Below are positions 45,957-54,073 of a stretch of 64,000 bases of DNA, piece by piece. Each line of letters begins with the position of its first letter. Position 1 is the first letter of the stretch. Source of the DNA: Cellulosimicrobium protaetiae (lineage in GTDB: Bacteria > Actinomycetota > Actinomycetes > Actinomycetales > Cellulomonadaceae); contig NZ_CP052757.1 of NCBI RefSeq assembly GCF_009708005.2, positions 3,410,001 through 3,474,000 on the forward strand. Reading direction: 5' to 3'. A program made the translations under genes and the position numbers. The notes under the pieces were generated by a model that was not told the DNA's origin, did no database searches, and saw nothing but the letters and a program-made list of their open reading frames with translations.

Positions 45957-46687
45957 GCCCGCTCGACGTCCTGCTGTGGGTCGCCGTCCCGTACGCCGTG
46001 GCGGCGGTGTTCGTGGTCGGCCACGTGTGGCGCTACCGCTACGACCAGTTCGGCTGGACGACGCGCTCGTCGCAGATCTACGAGAAGCGGTGGCTGCGCC
46101 TGGGTTCGCCCCTGTTCCACGTCGGCATCCTCATGGTCATCGGTGGTCACGTCGTCGGCATCCTCGTGCCGCGCACGTGGCTCGAGGCGGTGGGCGTCGA
46201 CGAGCACGCGTACCACCTCGTGGCGACCGTGGCCGGCACGTTCGCCGCGGTCCTCACCGTCGTCGGGCTCGTCATCCTCGTGATCCGGAGGCGGCTGTCC
46301 GGCGCTGTGTTCCGCGCGACGACGCGCATGGACAAGGTCATGTACGTCGCGCTGGGGGCCGCGATCGGCTTCGGGACCCTCGCGACGGTGCAGCACCAGA
46401 TCTTCGGCGGCGGCTACGACTACCGCGGCTCGATCTCGCCCTGGTTCCGCTCGCTGCTCACGTTCCAGCCCGACGCCTCGCTCATGGCCGACGTCCCGCT
46501 CACGTTCCAGCTCCACGTCCTGTGCGGCCTGGCGCTGTTCGCCCTGTGGCCGTTCACGCGCCTCGTGCACGTGTTCTCCGCGCCGCTCGGGTACCTCACG
46601 CGGCCCTACGTCGTGTACCGCCGCCGTCCCGCGACGACGTCGTCCCGTCCCCCGCGCCGCGGCTGGGAGCCCCCGGGCGCCCCGTAG
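45953..46687 (+). CDS. narI: Respiratory nitrate reductase gamma subunit (cytochrome b)
   Basis: 244 aa, five helices. Axial heme histidines are visible in GSPLFHVGI and GGHVVGIL (helix 2) and in QLHVLCG and TRLVHVFSAPLGYL (helix 5). It oxidises menaquinol on the outer side and anchors NarGH. ATG overlaps the narJ stop. The C-terminal tail is basic. A strong terminator follows 30 nt downstream. Confidence 0.97.
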   Translation: MSPLDVLLWVAVPYAVAAVFVVGHVWRYRYDQFGWTTRSSQIYEKRWLRLGSPLFHVGILMVIGGHVVGILVPRTWLEAVGVDEHAYHLVATVAGTFAAVLTVVGLVILVIRRRLSGAVFRATTRMDKVMYVALGAAIGFGTLATVQHQIFGGGYDYRGSISPWFRSLLTFQPDASLMADVPLTFQLHVLCGLALFALWPFTRLVHVFSAPLGYLTRPYVVYRRRPATTSSRPPRRGWEPPGAP

Positions 46688-46716
46688 CCCGGCTCACCTC
46701 GACCCGGTCCGAGCAC

Positions 46717-46757
46717 GACGACGCCCGGCGGCCATCCCCGTGCCGCCGGGCGTCGTC
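46717..46757. terminator. Bidirectional terminator after narI
   Basis: A perfect 16-bp stem (46717-46732 with 46742-46757) and 9-nt loop. It lies between the convergent nar cluster and the DUF2249 gene, so it can serve both. No U-tract. Confidence 0.8.
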
Positions 46758-46787
46758 ACGTGCGGGCCGGTCGACGGCCCGGGCTTC

Positions 46788-47120
46788 TCAGCCCTGCACG
46801 GGCACCGGCCTGCGCGTGAGCCGGATGCTCACCTCGGTCGCCTCACGGGACACGTACTCGCGGTCGAACGCGCCGGGCTCGCGGCCCTCGAGCTGCGCGA
46901 GCAGCGGGAGCGGGTCGTGCGGCGCGACGAGCACGAGCCCGTCCCCGGGCGCGAGCGCCTCGAGGGCCCCGAAGACGACGCCGTGGCGCACCGCGTGCGG
47001 GATCGTGCGGACGTCGAGGACGATCTCGGCGTCGTCGTGCGCGCACCCGCACGTGTGCCCCTCCTCGTGCGCCGCCTCGTGCTGCGGGGGCTCGGTGATC
47101 TCGATCGGCTCTGCTGCCAT
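46788..47120 (-). CDS. DUF2249 domain protein
   Basis: 110 aa. After an acidic start with a HTCGCAHDD metal-like cluster comes the DUF2249 core: VLDVRTIPHAVRHGVVFGALEALAPGDGLVLVAPHDPLPLLAQLE. This small TusA-like fold is often encoded with denitrification genes, but its activity is unknown. AGGAGG sits at ideal spacing to the ATG, one of the strongest ribosome-binding sites in the window. It is last in the nitrite reductase transcript. Confidence 0.88.
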   Translation of the reverse strand: MAAEPIEITEPPQHEAAHEEGHTCGCAHDDAEIVLDVRTIPHAVRHGVVFGALEALAPGDGLVLVAPHDPLPLLAQLEGREPGAFDREYVSREATEVSIRLTRRPVPVQG

Positions 47121-47206
47121 GGTGGTCCTCCTGTCGTGGCGCCGTGACGCCGGTGGTGGGGCTGGGTCGGTGGTCGTCGGCACGGGTCCCCGGACGGTCT
47201 GTCCGC

Positions 47207-50074
47207 TCACGGCGCGACGTCGAACGCACCCGAGGCGCCGCGCTCGGCGTCGGACATGGCGTGCGTGACGAAGGGGTAGGTCCCGGCCTCGGGGAACGCG
47301 AGCTCGACGAACCCGCCCTGCGCGGGCAGGAGGCCGAGCACCTGGCTGCCGCCCGTCGTGCCGGCCGGGAGCGCGTACGCGCCCTCGTGGTAGACGGTGT
47401 CGAACTGGCCGCCGACGACGTGGAACGCGCTCGGGCGGTTCGGCCCGGCGTCGAGCACCCACACGCGCACGCGCTCGCCGACCCGGGCGTCGAGGGGGTC
47501 GTACCGGTACTGGTTCGCGTAGCCGTTGAACGCGAGCAGGTCGGGCTCGGCTGCCGCGACCTTCGCGTCGTCGGCGGACGCGCCCTGCGCACCCAGGTAG
47601 AGCTCGGACTGCACGACGACGTACTCGCGATGGACGGGGGTGAGGTCTGGCGGGTCGATGATCACCGCGCCGAACATGCCGTTGGCGATGTGCAGCGACA
47701 TGGGCATGGTCGAGCAGTGGTACATCCAGATCCCCGCCCGGGTCGCCGTGAAGCGGTAGACGAGCGACTCCCCCGGCGCGATGGTCCGCATCGGCTCGTC
47801 GGGCGCGAGCGCGCCGGCGTGGAAGTCGACGGAGTGCCCGATCGTCCCGTCGTTGACGAGCGTGATCTCGAAGACGTCGCCGATCTTCCCCCGCAGCACG
47901 GGCCCGGGCGCGGTCCCGCCGAAGGTCCACACCGTCTGCTCGACGCCGGGAGCCACCTCCTGCACCGTCTCCGTCACGGTGAGGGTGCGCCGGTGCACGA
48001 CGGGCTCGCCTGCGGGGTCGATCTCGGCCGGAGCGAGGGTCGCGTCGCGCGCGGTGAACCCGTCGCCCGGTTGTGTCATGAGGTCGACGTCGGACGCGGC
48101 CAGCGAGTCCTCCTCGCCCGAGCCCGCGCTCGTGTGCCCGTGGTGCGCGTCGGTGCCGTCGTTGGCCGCGAGCGTCCCGCCGGACCCCTCCGAGCCGGTG
48201 CCCTCGGCGTCGATCGTGAGTGTCATGCCCATGAGCCGGTGCCCGGCCACGGAGCACCAGCCGTCGAGGTCGCCGCTCACCACGCCGACGTCGACCGTGA
48301 CGGTCTCCCCCGGTGCGACGCGGCCCGACGTCGTGCCGTCCTCGAGGACGAGGTCGTGCACGTCGTCGTCGGTGTTGGTGAGCTCGACGACGAGCCGGTC
48401 GCCCGCGGGCACGGTGATGGTGTCCGGGACGAACCGCATGTCGGCGGCCTCGACCTGCACGGTCGTCGTGCGGCCGGTCGCCGCGACCGGCACGCCGGCC
48501 CCTCCGGTCCCGGCGACGGCGCCACCCCCCACGGCACCGGAACCGACACCGGCCGCGACCGGGTCGGCCGCGACGCCGCCCACGACGGCGAGCGCGAGCG
48601 TCGCGACGGCGGCCGTCACCGCGCCCGCGAGCGGCCGACGCGCCTGCGCGTCCCGGAGGGCGGCGACGGCGCGTGCGGCGTCGCCGCGGCGCGTGCCCGA
48701 CGGCGGAGCGCCCGTCGTGAGGCTCGCTGCCCCTGGGACGGGCGGCTGGGCCGGGGACGGCGCGGCCGCCGGCAGGGACGCGTCGTCTCCCGAGACCGCG
48801 TCGCCCCGCGAGACGATCACGGCGCGCAGCGCCAGCACGAGGAAGGCGAGGAAGGTCGCGAAGACGACGAGCGACAGCCCGACCCGCACCCACGACGGCA
48901 GCGGCAGGAGGTACAGCGCGAGACCGCCGTTCGCGACGATCACGCGGTACGCGCCGCCCGCGCCGACGACCGCCTCGGTGCGGCGGCGTCGCGCCGGGCC
49001 GCCGCCGAGCACGACTGGGACGAGGTAGGTGAGGGCGCCGAGGAGCACCTGAGCGGCGAACCCGACGACGAACGGCAGCAGCAGCCCGCCGATCGCGTCC
49101 TGCGCCGCGGCCCACGACGGCGCCGCGGCGACCTGGATCCCGAACGTAGCCACGCTCCCGGCGAACCACACGACGGACGCGGCGAGGCTCCACGCGGCGA
49201 ACCCCCACGCGCGGCGCTGCGCCGCCCGGCCCTGCGCCGCGAGGTGCCGACCGACCATCACGGTGCCGCCGAGCACGACCGCGGCCCCGGCCGCGACGAG
49301 CGGCCGCCACCCGACGGCGCACGCCGCGACGACGAGCAGGATCCCGGTCGTGAGCACGGGCAGCGCGTGGCGGGCCGCGACGTCGGCGTCGGGCTCGATG
49401 CGCGTGCGCAGCACGGTCGGCCACAGCAGCACGAGCGTGCCCAGCACCGTGAGACCCACCCACCCGAGGACGTTGAGCGTCACGTGCGCCACGTAGAGGC
49501 GGCCGTACGCCTCCGTCCCCGCGCCGCCGCGGGCCATGAGGACGCCGAGCGTCACGCCGACCGGCAGGCACGCGGCAGCGACCACGTAGTAGCGGACGAG
49601 CCGACCGAAGCGCGACGGCAGCGCGCCCCGGCCCTGGAGCGCGAGCACGGTCGCGTGCGTGAGCGCCCCCGCGCCCACCAGCACCCCGCCCGCGACCACG
49701 AGGGACCAGACGTCGGCCAGCAGCCCCGCGACGACGAGCAGCGCGCCGACCGTGTGCGCGGCGAGCCGCGCGACGTGCAGCGGGCGGCCGCCCGGTGCCT
49801 GTCGGCGCAGCATCGTGTCGGCGAAGTGCTGGCTCCACACGAGGATGGCCGTGCTCACGGCGCCGAGCATGAGGACGTGGACCATGAGCCACACGGCCTC
49901 GGGCACGAACCGGTGCACGACGACGAGCACCACCTCCGCGACGAACCAGCCGAGGACGAGGGCGTGGAGCCACAGGTTCCGGCCGGTCACCCCGACCTTC
50001 TGCGTCCCGGGCAGCGGACCGGAAGGTCGGGCGGACAGGAGCGAGGGTCGCTCGGGCGAGGCGGGCACGGTCAC
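47207..50074 (-). CDS. Membrane-anchored copper nitrite reductase fusion (NnrS-like membrane domain + cupredoxin + AniA/NirK-type oxidase)
   Basis: 955 aa. Residues 1 to about 430 form roughly 12 membrane helices. A Pro/Ala/Gly linker and another hydrophobic segment lead to a first cupredoxin (about 555-640; VEAADMRFVPDTITVPAGD, DLDGWCSVAGHRLMGM with Cys-His-Met). The C-terminal 280 residues are a two-domain copper oxidase. Type-1 and type-2 ligands are seen in IGHSVDFHAG (His, catalytic Asp, His), YHCSTMPMSLHIANGMFG (His, Cys, His, Met, AniA spacing) and SAFHVVGGQFDTVYHEG (His). It should reduce nitrite to NO outside the membrane, fed by the built-in cupredoxin. GTG overlaps the upstream stop (GTGA). 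A multicopper oxidase role remains possible. Confidence 0.88.
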   Translation of the reverse strand: MTVPASPERPSLLSARPSGPLPGTQKVGVTGRNLWLHALVLGWFVAEVVLVVVHRFVPEAVWLMVHVLMLGAVSTAILVWSQHFADTMLRRQAPGGRPLHVARLAAHTVGALLVVAGLLADVWSLVVAGGVLVGAGALTHATVLALQGRGALPSRFGRLVRYYVVAAACLPVGVTLGVLMARGGAGTEAYGRLYVAHVTLNVLGWVGLTVLGTLVLLWPTVLRTRIEPDADVAARHALPVLTTGILLVVAACAVGWRPLVAAGAAVVLGGTVMVGRHLAAQGRAAQRRAWGFAAWSLAASVVWFAGSVATFGIQVAAAPSWAAAQDAIGGLLLPFVVGFAAQVLLGALTYLVPVVLGGGPARRRRTEAVVGAGGAYRVIVANGGLALYLLPLPSWVRVGLSLVVFATFLAFLVLALRAVIVSRGDAVSGDDASLPAAAPSPAQPPVPGAASLTTGAPPSGTRRGDAARAVAALRDAQARRPLAGAVTAAVATLALAVVGGVAADPVAAGVGSGAVGGGAVAGTGGAGVPVAATGRTTTVQVEAADMRFVPDTITVPAGDRLVVELTNTDDDVHDLVLEDGTTSGRVAPGETVTVDVGVVSGDLDGWCSVAGHRLMGMTLTIDAEGTGSEGSGGTLAANDGTDAHHGHTSAGSGEEDSLAASDVDLMTQPGDGFTARDATLAPAEIDPAGEPVVHRRTLTVTETVQEVAPGVEQTVWTFGGTAPGPVLRGKIGDVFEITLVNDGTIGHSVDFHAGALAPDEPMRTIAPGESLVYRFTATRAGIWMYHCSTMPMSLHIANGMFGAVIIDPPDLTPVHREYVVVQSELYLGAQGASADDAKVAAAEPDLLAFNGYANQYRYDPLDARVGERVRVWVLDAGPNRPSAFHVVGGQFDTVYHEGAYALPAGTTGGSQVLGLLPAQGGFVELAFPEAGTYPFVTHAMSDAERGASGAFDVAP

Positions 50075-51333
50075 CTTCCGAAGACGATCGGGACTGCGGC
50101 GGCTGCCGAGGTAGAACCCTGGTCGGCCGAGGAAGAATCCTGGTCACGCGAAGCAGACCCCTGGTCCACTGATGCGCGCGCCGGGGTGGGCCGAGCGGCT
50201 GGCTCGACCCCTCGGAGCGCCGACCAGACCGCGACCCCGACGAACCCGAGGACGGCGAGCACGTTCGCCGCCCCGCCGACGCGGACGGCCGTGACCGTCG
50301 CAGGCCCGTCGCCCGCGAGGTCGCCGACGACCCGGACGGCGAGCGACACGTGCAGCAGCGCGAGCGGCGCCCACATCGCGGCGCGGTACGGGAGCGGACG
50401 GCGCAGCACGGCCGGGAGGATGAGCGGCGCGTGCGCCATGATCATCGACAGCCCGAACCCGAGGAACACGGCGTGCACGACGGCGTCGTACGTCGTCCCC
50501 GAGCGCAGCGTCACCGCAGGGCCGAGGCCGGAGGGACCGGCACCGGCCGCGAGGAACACCCAGGCGGCGCCCGCGAGGACGAGCCAGGCGTACCCCGCGA
50601 GCATCGCTGCGGCGGCGAAGCGCGGCAGCCCGGACGCGCGGACGGTGCGACGCGCGACGTCGCGCCGCAGCAGGACCACGGCCGACGCCGCGAGCGCCGC
50701 CCCGGCGAGCGCGTCCCCGGGCGCGGGCGCGAGCAGGGCGACGCTCGCGGCGGCGACGTAGACCAGCGCACCGGCGAGGACAGCGCGCTCGGTCCGGGCG
50801 TCGATCTCGAGCCGTGCGAGCTCGACGCGCTCGCCGAGCACGGTCCAGGCGACGAACCCGACGAGCCACGGCAGCAGGTCGGGCACCGCGACGCCCGCGG
50901 CCCAGAGCGCGGCACCCCCGACGGCGAGCACGGCGCCCGCGGCCTGGACCGCGGTCGCGACGGCGGGCTGGCGCCTCCAGAGCGCGGCGTAGATGGCGAC
51001 GAGCCCGAGGGTCCCCGCGACGAGCAGCCCTTGGCCGAGCGCGCGGGGTGCGGGCGAGAGGAGCGCGAGCGCGCCGAGGCCGAGCGCGGTGGGCGCGACG
51101 TAGGCGACGGGGCGACGCACCGCGACGGCGCGCTCGAGCGTGACGAGCGTGCCGACGAACCCGAGCACCATGAGCAGGCCGTGCGCGTCCTGGACCCGCT
51201 CCGCCGGGACGGGCGACGGGAGTCCGAGCAGGGCCAGTCCGGTCGCGAGGCCGGTGAGCAGCGCGACCCCGGCGGGCAGGACGAGGAGCGCCCGGAACGG
51301 CGTCCGGCTCGTCAGGCCCCGAGGGTTTTCCAC
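50071..51333 (-). CDS. NnrS-like multi-helix membrane protein
   Basis: 420 aa with about 12 helices. DAHGLLMVLGFVGTLVTLERAVA in helix 2 and VVHAVFLGFGLSMIMAHAPLILPAVL later place His residues as in NnrS, a heme/copper membrane protein linked to NO stress in denitrifiers. The last 45 residues are a cytoplasmic or external tail containing a heptapeptide repeat (DQGSAS, DQDSSS, DQGSTS) encoded by 21-bp DNA repeats. GTG at 51333 follows TACGGT by 7 nt. First gene of the nitrite reductase transcript. Confidence 0.82.
   Translation of the reverse strand: MENPRGLTSRTPFRALLVLPAGVALLTGLATGLALLGLPSPVPAERVQDAHGLLMVLGFVGTLVTLERAVAVRRPVAYVAPTALGLGALALLSPAPRALGQGLLVAGTLGLVAIYAALWRRQPAVATAVQAAGAVLAVGGAALWAAGVAVPDLLPWLVGFVAWTVLGERVELARLEIDARTERAVLAGALVYVAAASVALLAPAPGDALAGAALAASAVVLLRRDVARRTVRASGLPRFAAAAMLAGYAWLVLAGAAWVFLAAGAGPSGLGPAVTLRSGTTYDAVVHAVFLGFGLSMIMAHAPLILPAVLRRPLPYRAAMWAPLALLHVSLAVRVVGDLAGDGPATVTAVRVGGAANVLAVLGFVGVAVWSALRGVEPAARPTPARASVDQGSASRDQDSSSADQGSTSAAAAVPIVFGR
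50105..50168. repeat. Three 21-bp repeats inside the end of the NnrS-like gene
   Basis: Three units of form GAGGTAGAACCCTGGTC (plus-strand view) with CTGGTC at 50119, 50140 and 50161, exactly 21 nt apart. They encode the heptad repeat at the protein's C-terminus. The same unit and period recur in the intergenic array at 60908-60971. Confidence 0.8.
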
Positions 51334-51340
51334 GGTCCCG

Positions 51341-51346
51341 ACCGTA
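51341..51346 (-). promoter_or_regulatory. -10 box of a leaderless promoter (NnrS-like gene)
   Basis: TACGGT on the minus strand, 7 nt before the GTG at 51333. Confidence 0.45.
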
Positions 51347-51392
51347 GGAATCCGGCGGTACGCCCGGACAGGGCCGAAGGTCCCGCCACGGC

Positions 51393-51470
51393 GCGCCGGT
51401 CACGTGGGCTGGGTCACGCCGGCAGTCACAGGAGCTGGGTCGCGCCGGCGGTCACGCGGGACGGGAAACG
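51393..51470. repeat. Three 26-bp tandem repeats between the LLM gene and the NnrS-like gene
   Basis: GTCAC occurs at 51399, 51425 and 51451 and CTGGGTC at 51409 and 51435, a strict 26-bp period; the third unit is diverged in its second half. No spacers, so not CRISPR. It starts about 45 nt upstream of the TACGGT -10 box and lies just after the pyrimidine operon's last stop. Confidence 0.75.
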
Positions 51471-51490
51471 CAGGGCGGGTATGCGGCGGC

Positions 51491-52561
51491 TCACTCGCGC
51501 GCCCGGGCGAGGTCGCGCACCGCGGGGCCGACCGTCTCGCCGTAGGCGCGCAGCGTCTCGTCCTTCGCGTCGTGCTGGAGGTAGACGGCGAACTGGTCGA
51601 CCCCGAGCGCGGCGAGCTCCTGGAGGCGCTCGACGTGCCGCTCCGGCGGCCCGACGAGGCAGAACCGGTCGACGATCTCGTCGGTGACGAACGTCGTGTG
51701 CGTGTTGCCCGCACGCCCGTGCTCGTTGTAGTCGTAGCCCTCGCGCCCGGCGACGAAGTCGGTGAGCGCGTGCGGGATCGTCACGCCCGCGCCCTCCTCC
51801 GACCCGCCCGGCCCGTAGCGCGCGACGATCTCCGCGACGTGGTTGCCGACCATCCCGCCGAACCACCGGCACTGGTCGTACGCGTGCGCGAGCGCGCGTC
51901 GTCCGGCCTCGCCGTTCGACGGCGCGGTGCCCGTCACGTAGGCGGGTGCGGCGACGCAGATGCGCACCGCGTCCGGGTCGCGTCCCGCGCGCTCGGCCGC
52001 GGACCGGACGGCGGCGACCGACCACGCGACGACGTCGGGGTCGGCGAGCTGGAGGATGAAACCGTCGCCCACCTCGCCCGTGAGGGCGAGCGCCTTCGGC
52101 CCGTAGGCGGCGACCCACACCGGGAGCCGGGAGTCGGGGTTCCACGGCAGGCGCAGCGTCGAGCCGCGGTACTCCACGGTCTCCCCCGACGCGAGGCCGC
52201 GGATCACGCCGATCGCCTCGCGCAGCTCGGCGAGCGTCACGGGGCGGCCGTTGATGACGCGCACCGCGGAGTCGCCGCGGCCGATGCCACAGATCGTCCG
52301 GTTGCCGAACATCTCGTTGAGGGTCGCGAACAGCGAGGCGGTGACGGTGACGTCGCGCGTCGCGGGGTTGGTGACCATCGGCCCGACGGTGACCCGGTGC
52401 GTCGCGGAGAGGATCTGGGAGTAGACGACGAACGGCTCCTCCCAGAGCAGGTGCGAGTCGAACGTCCACACGTGGGAGAACCCGTAGGTCTCCGCCTGCC
52501 GTGCGAGGTCGACGACCCGCCACGCGGGCGGGTCGTTCTGCAGCACCACCCCGAGGTCCAT
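51491..52561 (-). CDS. F420-type LLM family oxidoreductase
   Basis: 356 aa, bacterial luciferase-like TIM barrel. WTFDSHLLWEEPFVVYSQIL, then VGPMVTNPATRDVTVTASLFATLNEM and GIGRGDSAVRVI match the LLM subgroup close to methylene-tetrahydromethanopterin reductase; LPVWVAAYGPKALALTGEVGDGFIL is the conserved later block. The cofactor is probably F420, possibly FMN. Last gene of a pyrimidine degradation operon, 37 nt after dihydropyrimidinase. A reductive role on the pyrimidine ring is suggested by position only. Confidence 0.88.
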   Translation of the reverse strand: MDLGVVLQNDPPAWRVVDLARQAETYGFSHVWTFDSHLLWEEPFVVYSQILSATHRVTVGPMVTNPATRDVTVTASLFATLNEMFGNRTICGIGRGDSAVRVINGRPVTLAELREAIGVIRGLASGETVEYRGSTLRLPWNPDSRLPVWVAAYGPKALALTGEVGDGFILQLADPDVVAWSVAAVRSAAERAGRDPDAVRICVAAPAYVTGTAPSNGEAGRRALAHAYDQCRWFGGMVGNHVAEIVARYGPGGSEEGAGVTIPHALTDFVAGREGYDYNEHGRAGNTHTTFVTDEIVDRFCLVGPPERHVERLQELAALGVDQFAVYLQHDAKDETLRAYGETVGPAVRDLARARE

Positions 52562-52598
52562 GCCCGCCTCCGATCCGGTCCTTGCCGTCCTTCGCTGC

Positions 52599-54035
52599 TC
52601 AGCGCAGGTACGCCGACAGCCCGCGGCGCAGGAAGCGTCCGTGCCCGGGGCTGCCGTGGTACATGCCGTCCTCGACGACCACGCGCCCGCGCGACATGAC
52701 GACGTCCACGTGCCCGGCGACCTCGAACCCCTCCCACGCGGAGTGGTCCATGTTCATGTGGTGCGTCTTCCCGTACCCGATCGACGTGCGCCCCGCGGGG
52801 TCGTAGACGACGACGTCGGCGTCCGCACCCGGGGCGAGCACGCCCTTGCGACCGTCGAGCCCGAACATGCGCGCCGGCGTCGTGCAGCACAGCTCGACCC
52901 AGCGCTCACGCGTGATGCGCCCGTCGACGACGCCCTGGTAGAGCAGGTCGAGCCGGTGCTCGACGCCGCCGATCCCGTTGGGGATCTTCGAGAAGTCGCC
53001 GCGCCCGAGCTCCTTCTGCTCCTTCATGCAGAACGGGCAGTGGTCGGTGCTCACGACGGACAGGTCGCCCGTGCGCAGGTAGCGCCACAGCTCGTCCTGG
53101 TGGCCCTCGGCGCGCGACCGCAGCGGCGTCGAGCACACCCACTTGGCGCCCTCGAAGTCCCCCCACTCCTCGCTGCGCGCGGCGAGCTGCTCCTCGAGCG
53201 AGAGGTAGAGGTACTGCGGGCACGTCTCGCCGAACACGTTCCAGCCCTCGTCGCGCGCCTGCGCGAGCGTCGCGACGGCCTGCTTCGCGGACATGTGCAC
53301 GACGTACAGCGGTGCGCCGGTGAGGCGCGCGAGCATGATCGCGCGGTGCGTCGCCTCCTCCTCGGTCTCCCACGGGCGGCTCGTGCCGTGGAAGTACGGG
53401 GCGGTGTCGCCGCGGTCGAGCGCCTCGCGCACGAGCACGTCGATCGCGATGCCGTTCTCGGCGTGCATCATGATCACCGACCCGTTGTCGCGCGCCTTCT
53501 GCATGGCGCGCAGGATCTGTCCGTCGTCGCTGTAGAACACGCCCGGGTAGGCCATGAAGAGCTTGAAGCTCGTGATGCCCTCCGTGACGAGCTCGTCCAT
53601 CGCCTTGAGCGAGTCGTCGTCGACGCCGCCGAGGATCTGGTGGAAGCCGTAGTCGATCGCGCACCGCCCGTCCGCCTTCGCGTGCCACGCGGCGAGCCCG
53701 TCCTGCACCCGTTCCCCGGTGCGCTGGACCGCGAAGTCGACGATCGTCGTCGTGCCGCCCCACGCAGCGGCCCGCGTGCCGGTCTCGAACGTGTCCGACG
53801 CGTTCGTCCCGCCGAACGGCAGCTCCATGTGCGTGTGGCAGTCCACGGCACCCGGGATGACGTACTTGCCCGTCGCGTCGATCACGCGCTCGGCGGTCGC
53901 GGCGAGGTCCGCGCCCAGGCTCGTGTCCCCCGGCCGCAGCAGCGCGGCGACCTGCTCGCCGTCGACCAGCACGTCGGCGAGCGTCGAGCCCGTGGGCCCG
54001 ACGACGGTCCCTCCCCGGATCAGCGTGTGCGGCAT
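52599..54035 (-). CDS. hydA: Dihydropyrimidinase (D-hydantoinase)
   Basis: 478 aa, amidohydrolase. Metal ligands: His67 and His69 in DCHTHMELPF, carboxylated Lys158 in SFKLFMAYPG, later His in HAENG and VVHMSAKQ, and Asp in STDHCPF. It opens dihydrouracil or dihydrothymine to N-carbamoyl-beta-amino acids. ATG at 54035 with GGGGAG upstream. It sits 38 nt after the ureidopropionase gene. Confidence 0.95.
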   Translation of the reverse strand: MPHTLIRGGTVVGPTGSTLADVLVDGEQVAALLRPGDTSLGADLAATAERVIDATGKYVIPGAVDCHTHMELPFGGTNASDTFETGTRAAAWGGTTTIVDFAVQRTGERVQDGLAAWHAKADGRCAIDYGFHQILGGVDDDSLKAMDELVTEGITSFKLFMAYPGVFYSDDGQILRAMQKARDNGSVIMMHAENGIAIDVLVREALDRGDTAPYFHGTSRPWETEEEATHRAIMLARLTGAPLYVVHMSAKQAVATLAQARDEGWNVFGETCPQYLYLSLEEQLAARSEEWGDFEGAKWVCSTPLRSRAEGHQDELWRYLRTGDLSVVSTDHCPFCMKEQKELGRGDFSKIPNGIGGVEHRLDLLYQGVVDGRITRERWVELCCTTPARMFGLDGRKGVLAPGADADVVVYDPAGRTSIGYGKTHHMNMDHSAWEGFEVAGHVDVVMSRGRVVVEDGMYHGSPGHGRFLRRGLSAYLR

Positions 54036-54073
54036 CGCGTGGTCTCCCCTCGGTACGGGTCTCGGGTCCCGGC

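Noticed and set aside
47144-50761. A 1205-codon open frame on plus opposite the nitrite reductase gene
   Set aside because: Antisense shadow; low-complexity composition, while the minus strand carries clear copper-site motifs and membrane helices.
51393-51470. Possible short CRISPR array
   Set aside because: Units are directly abutting with no unique spacers, and there are no cas genes.
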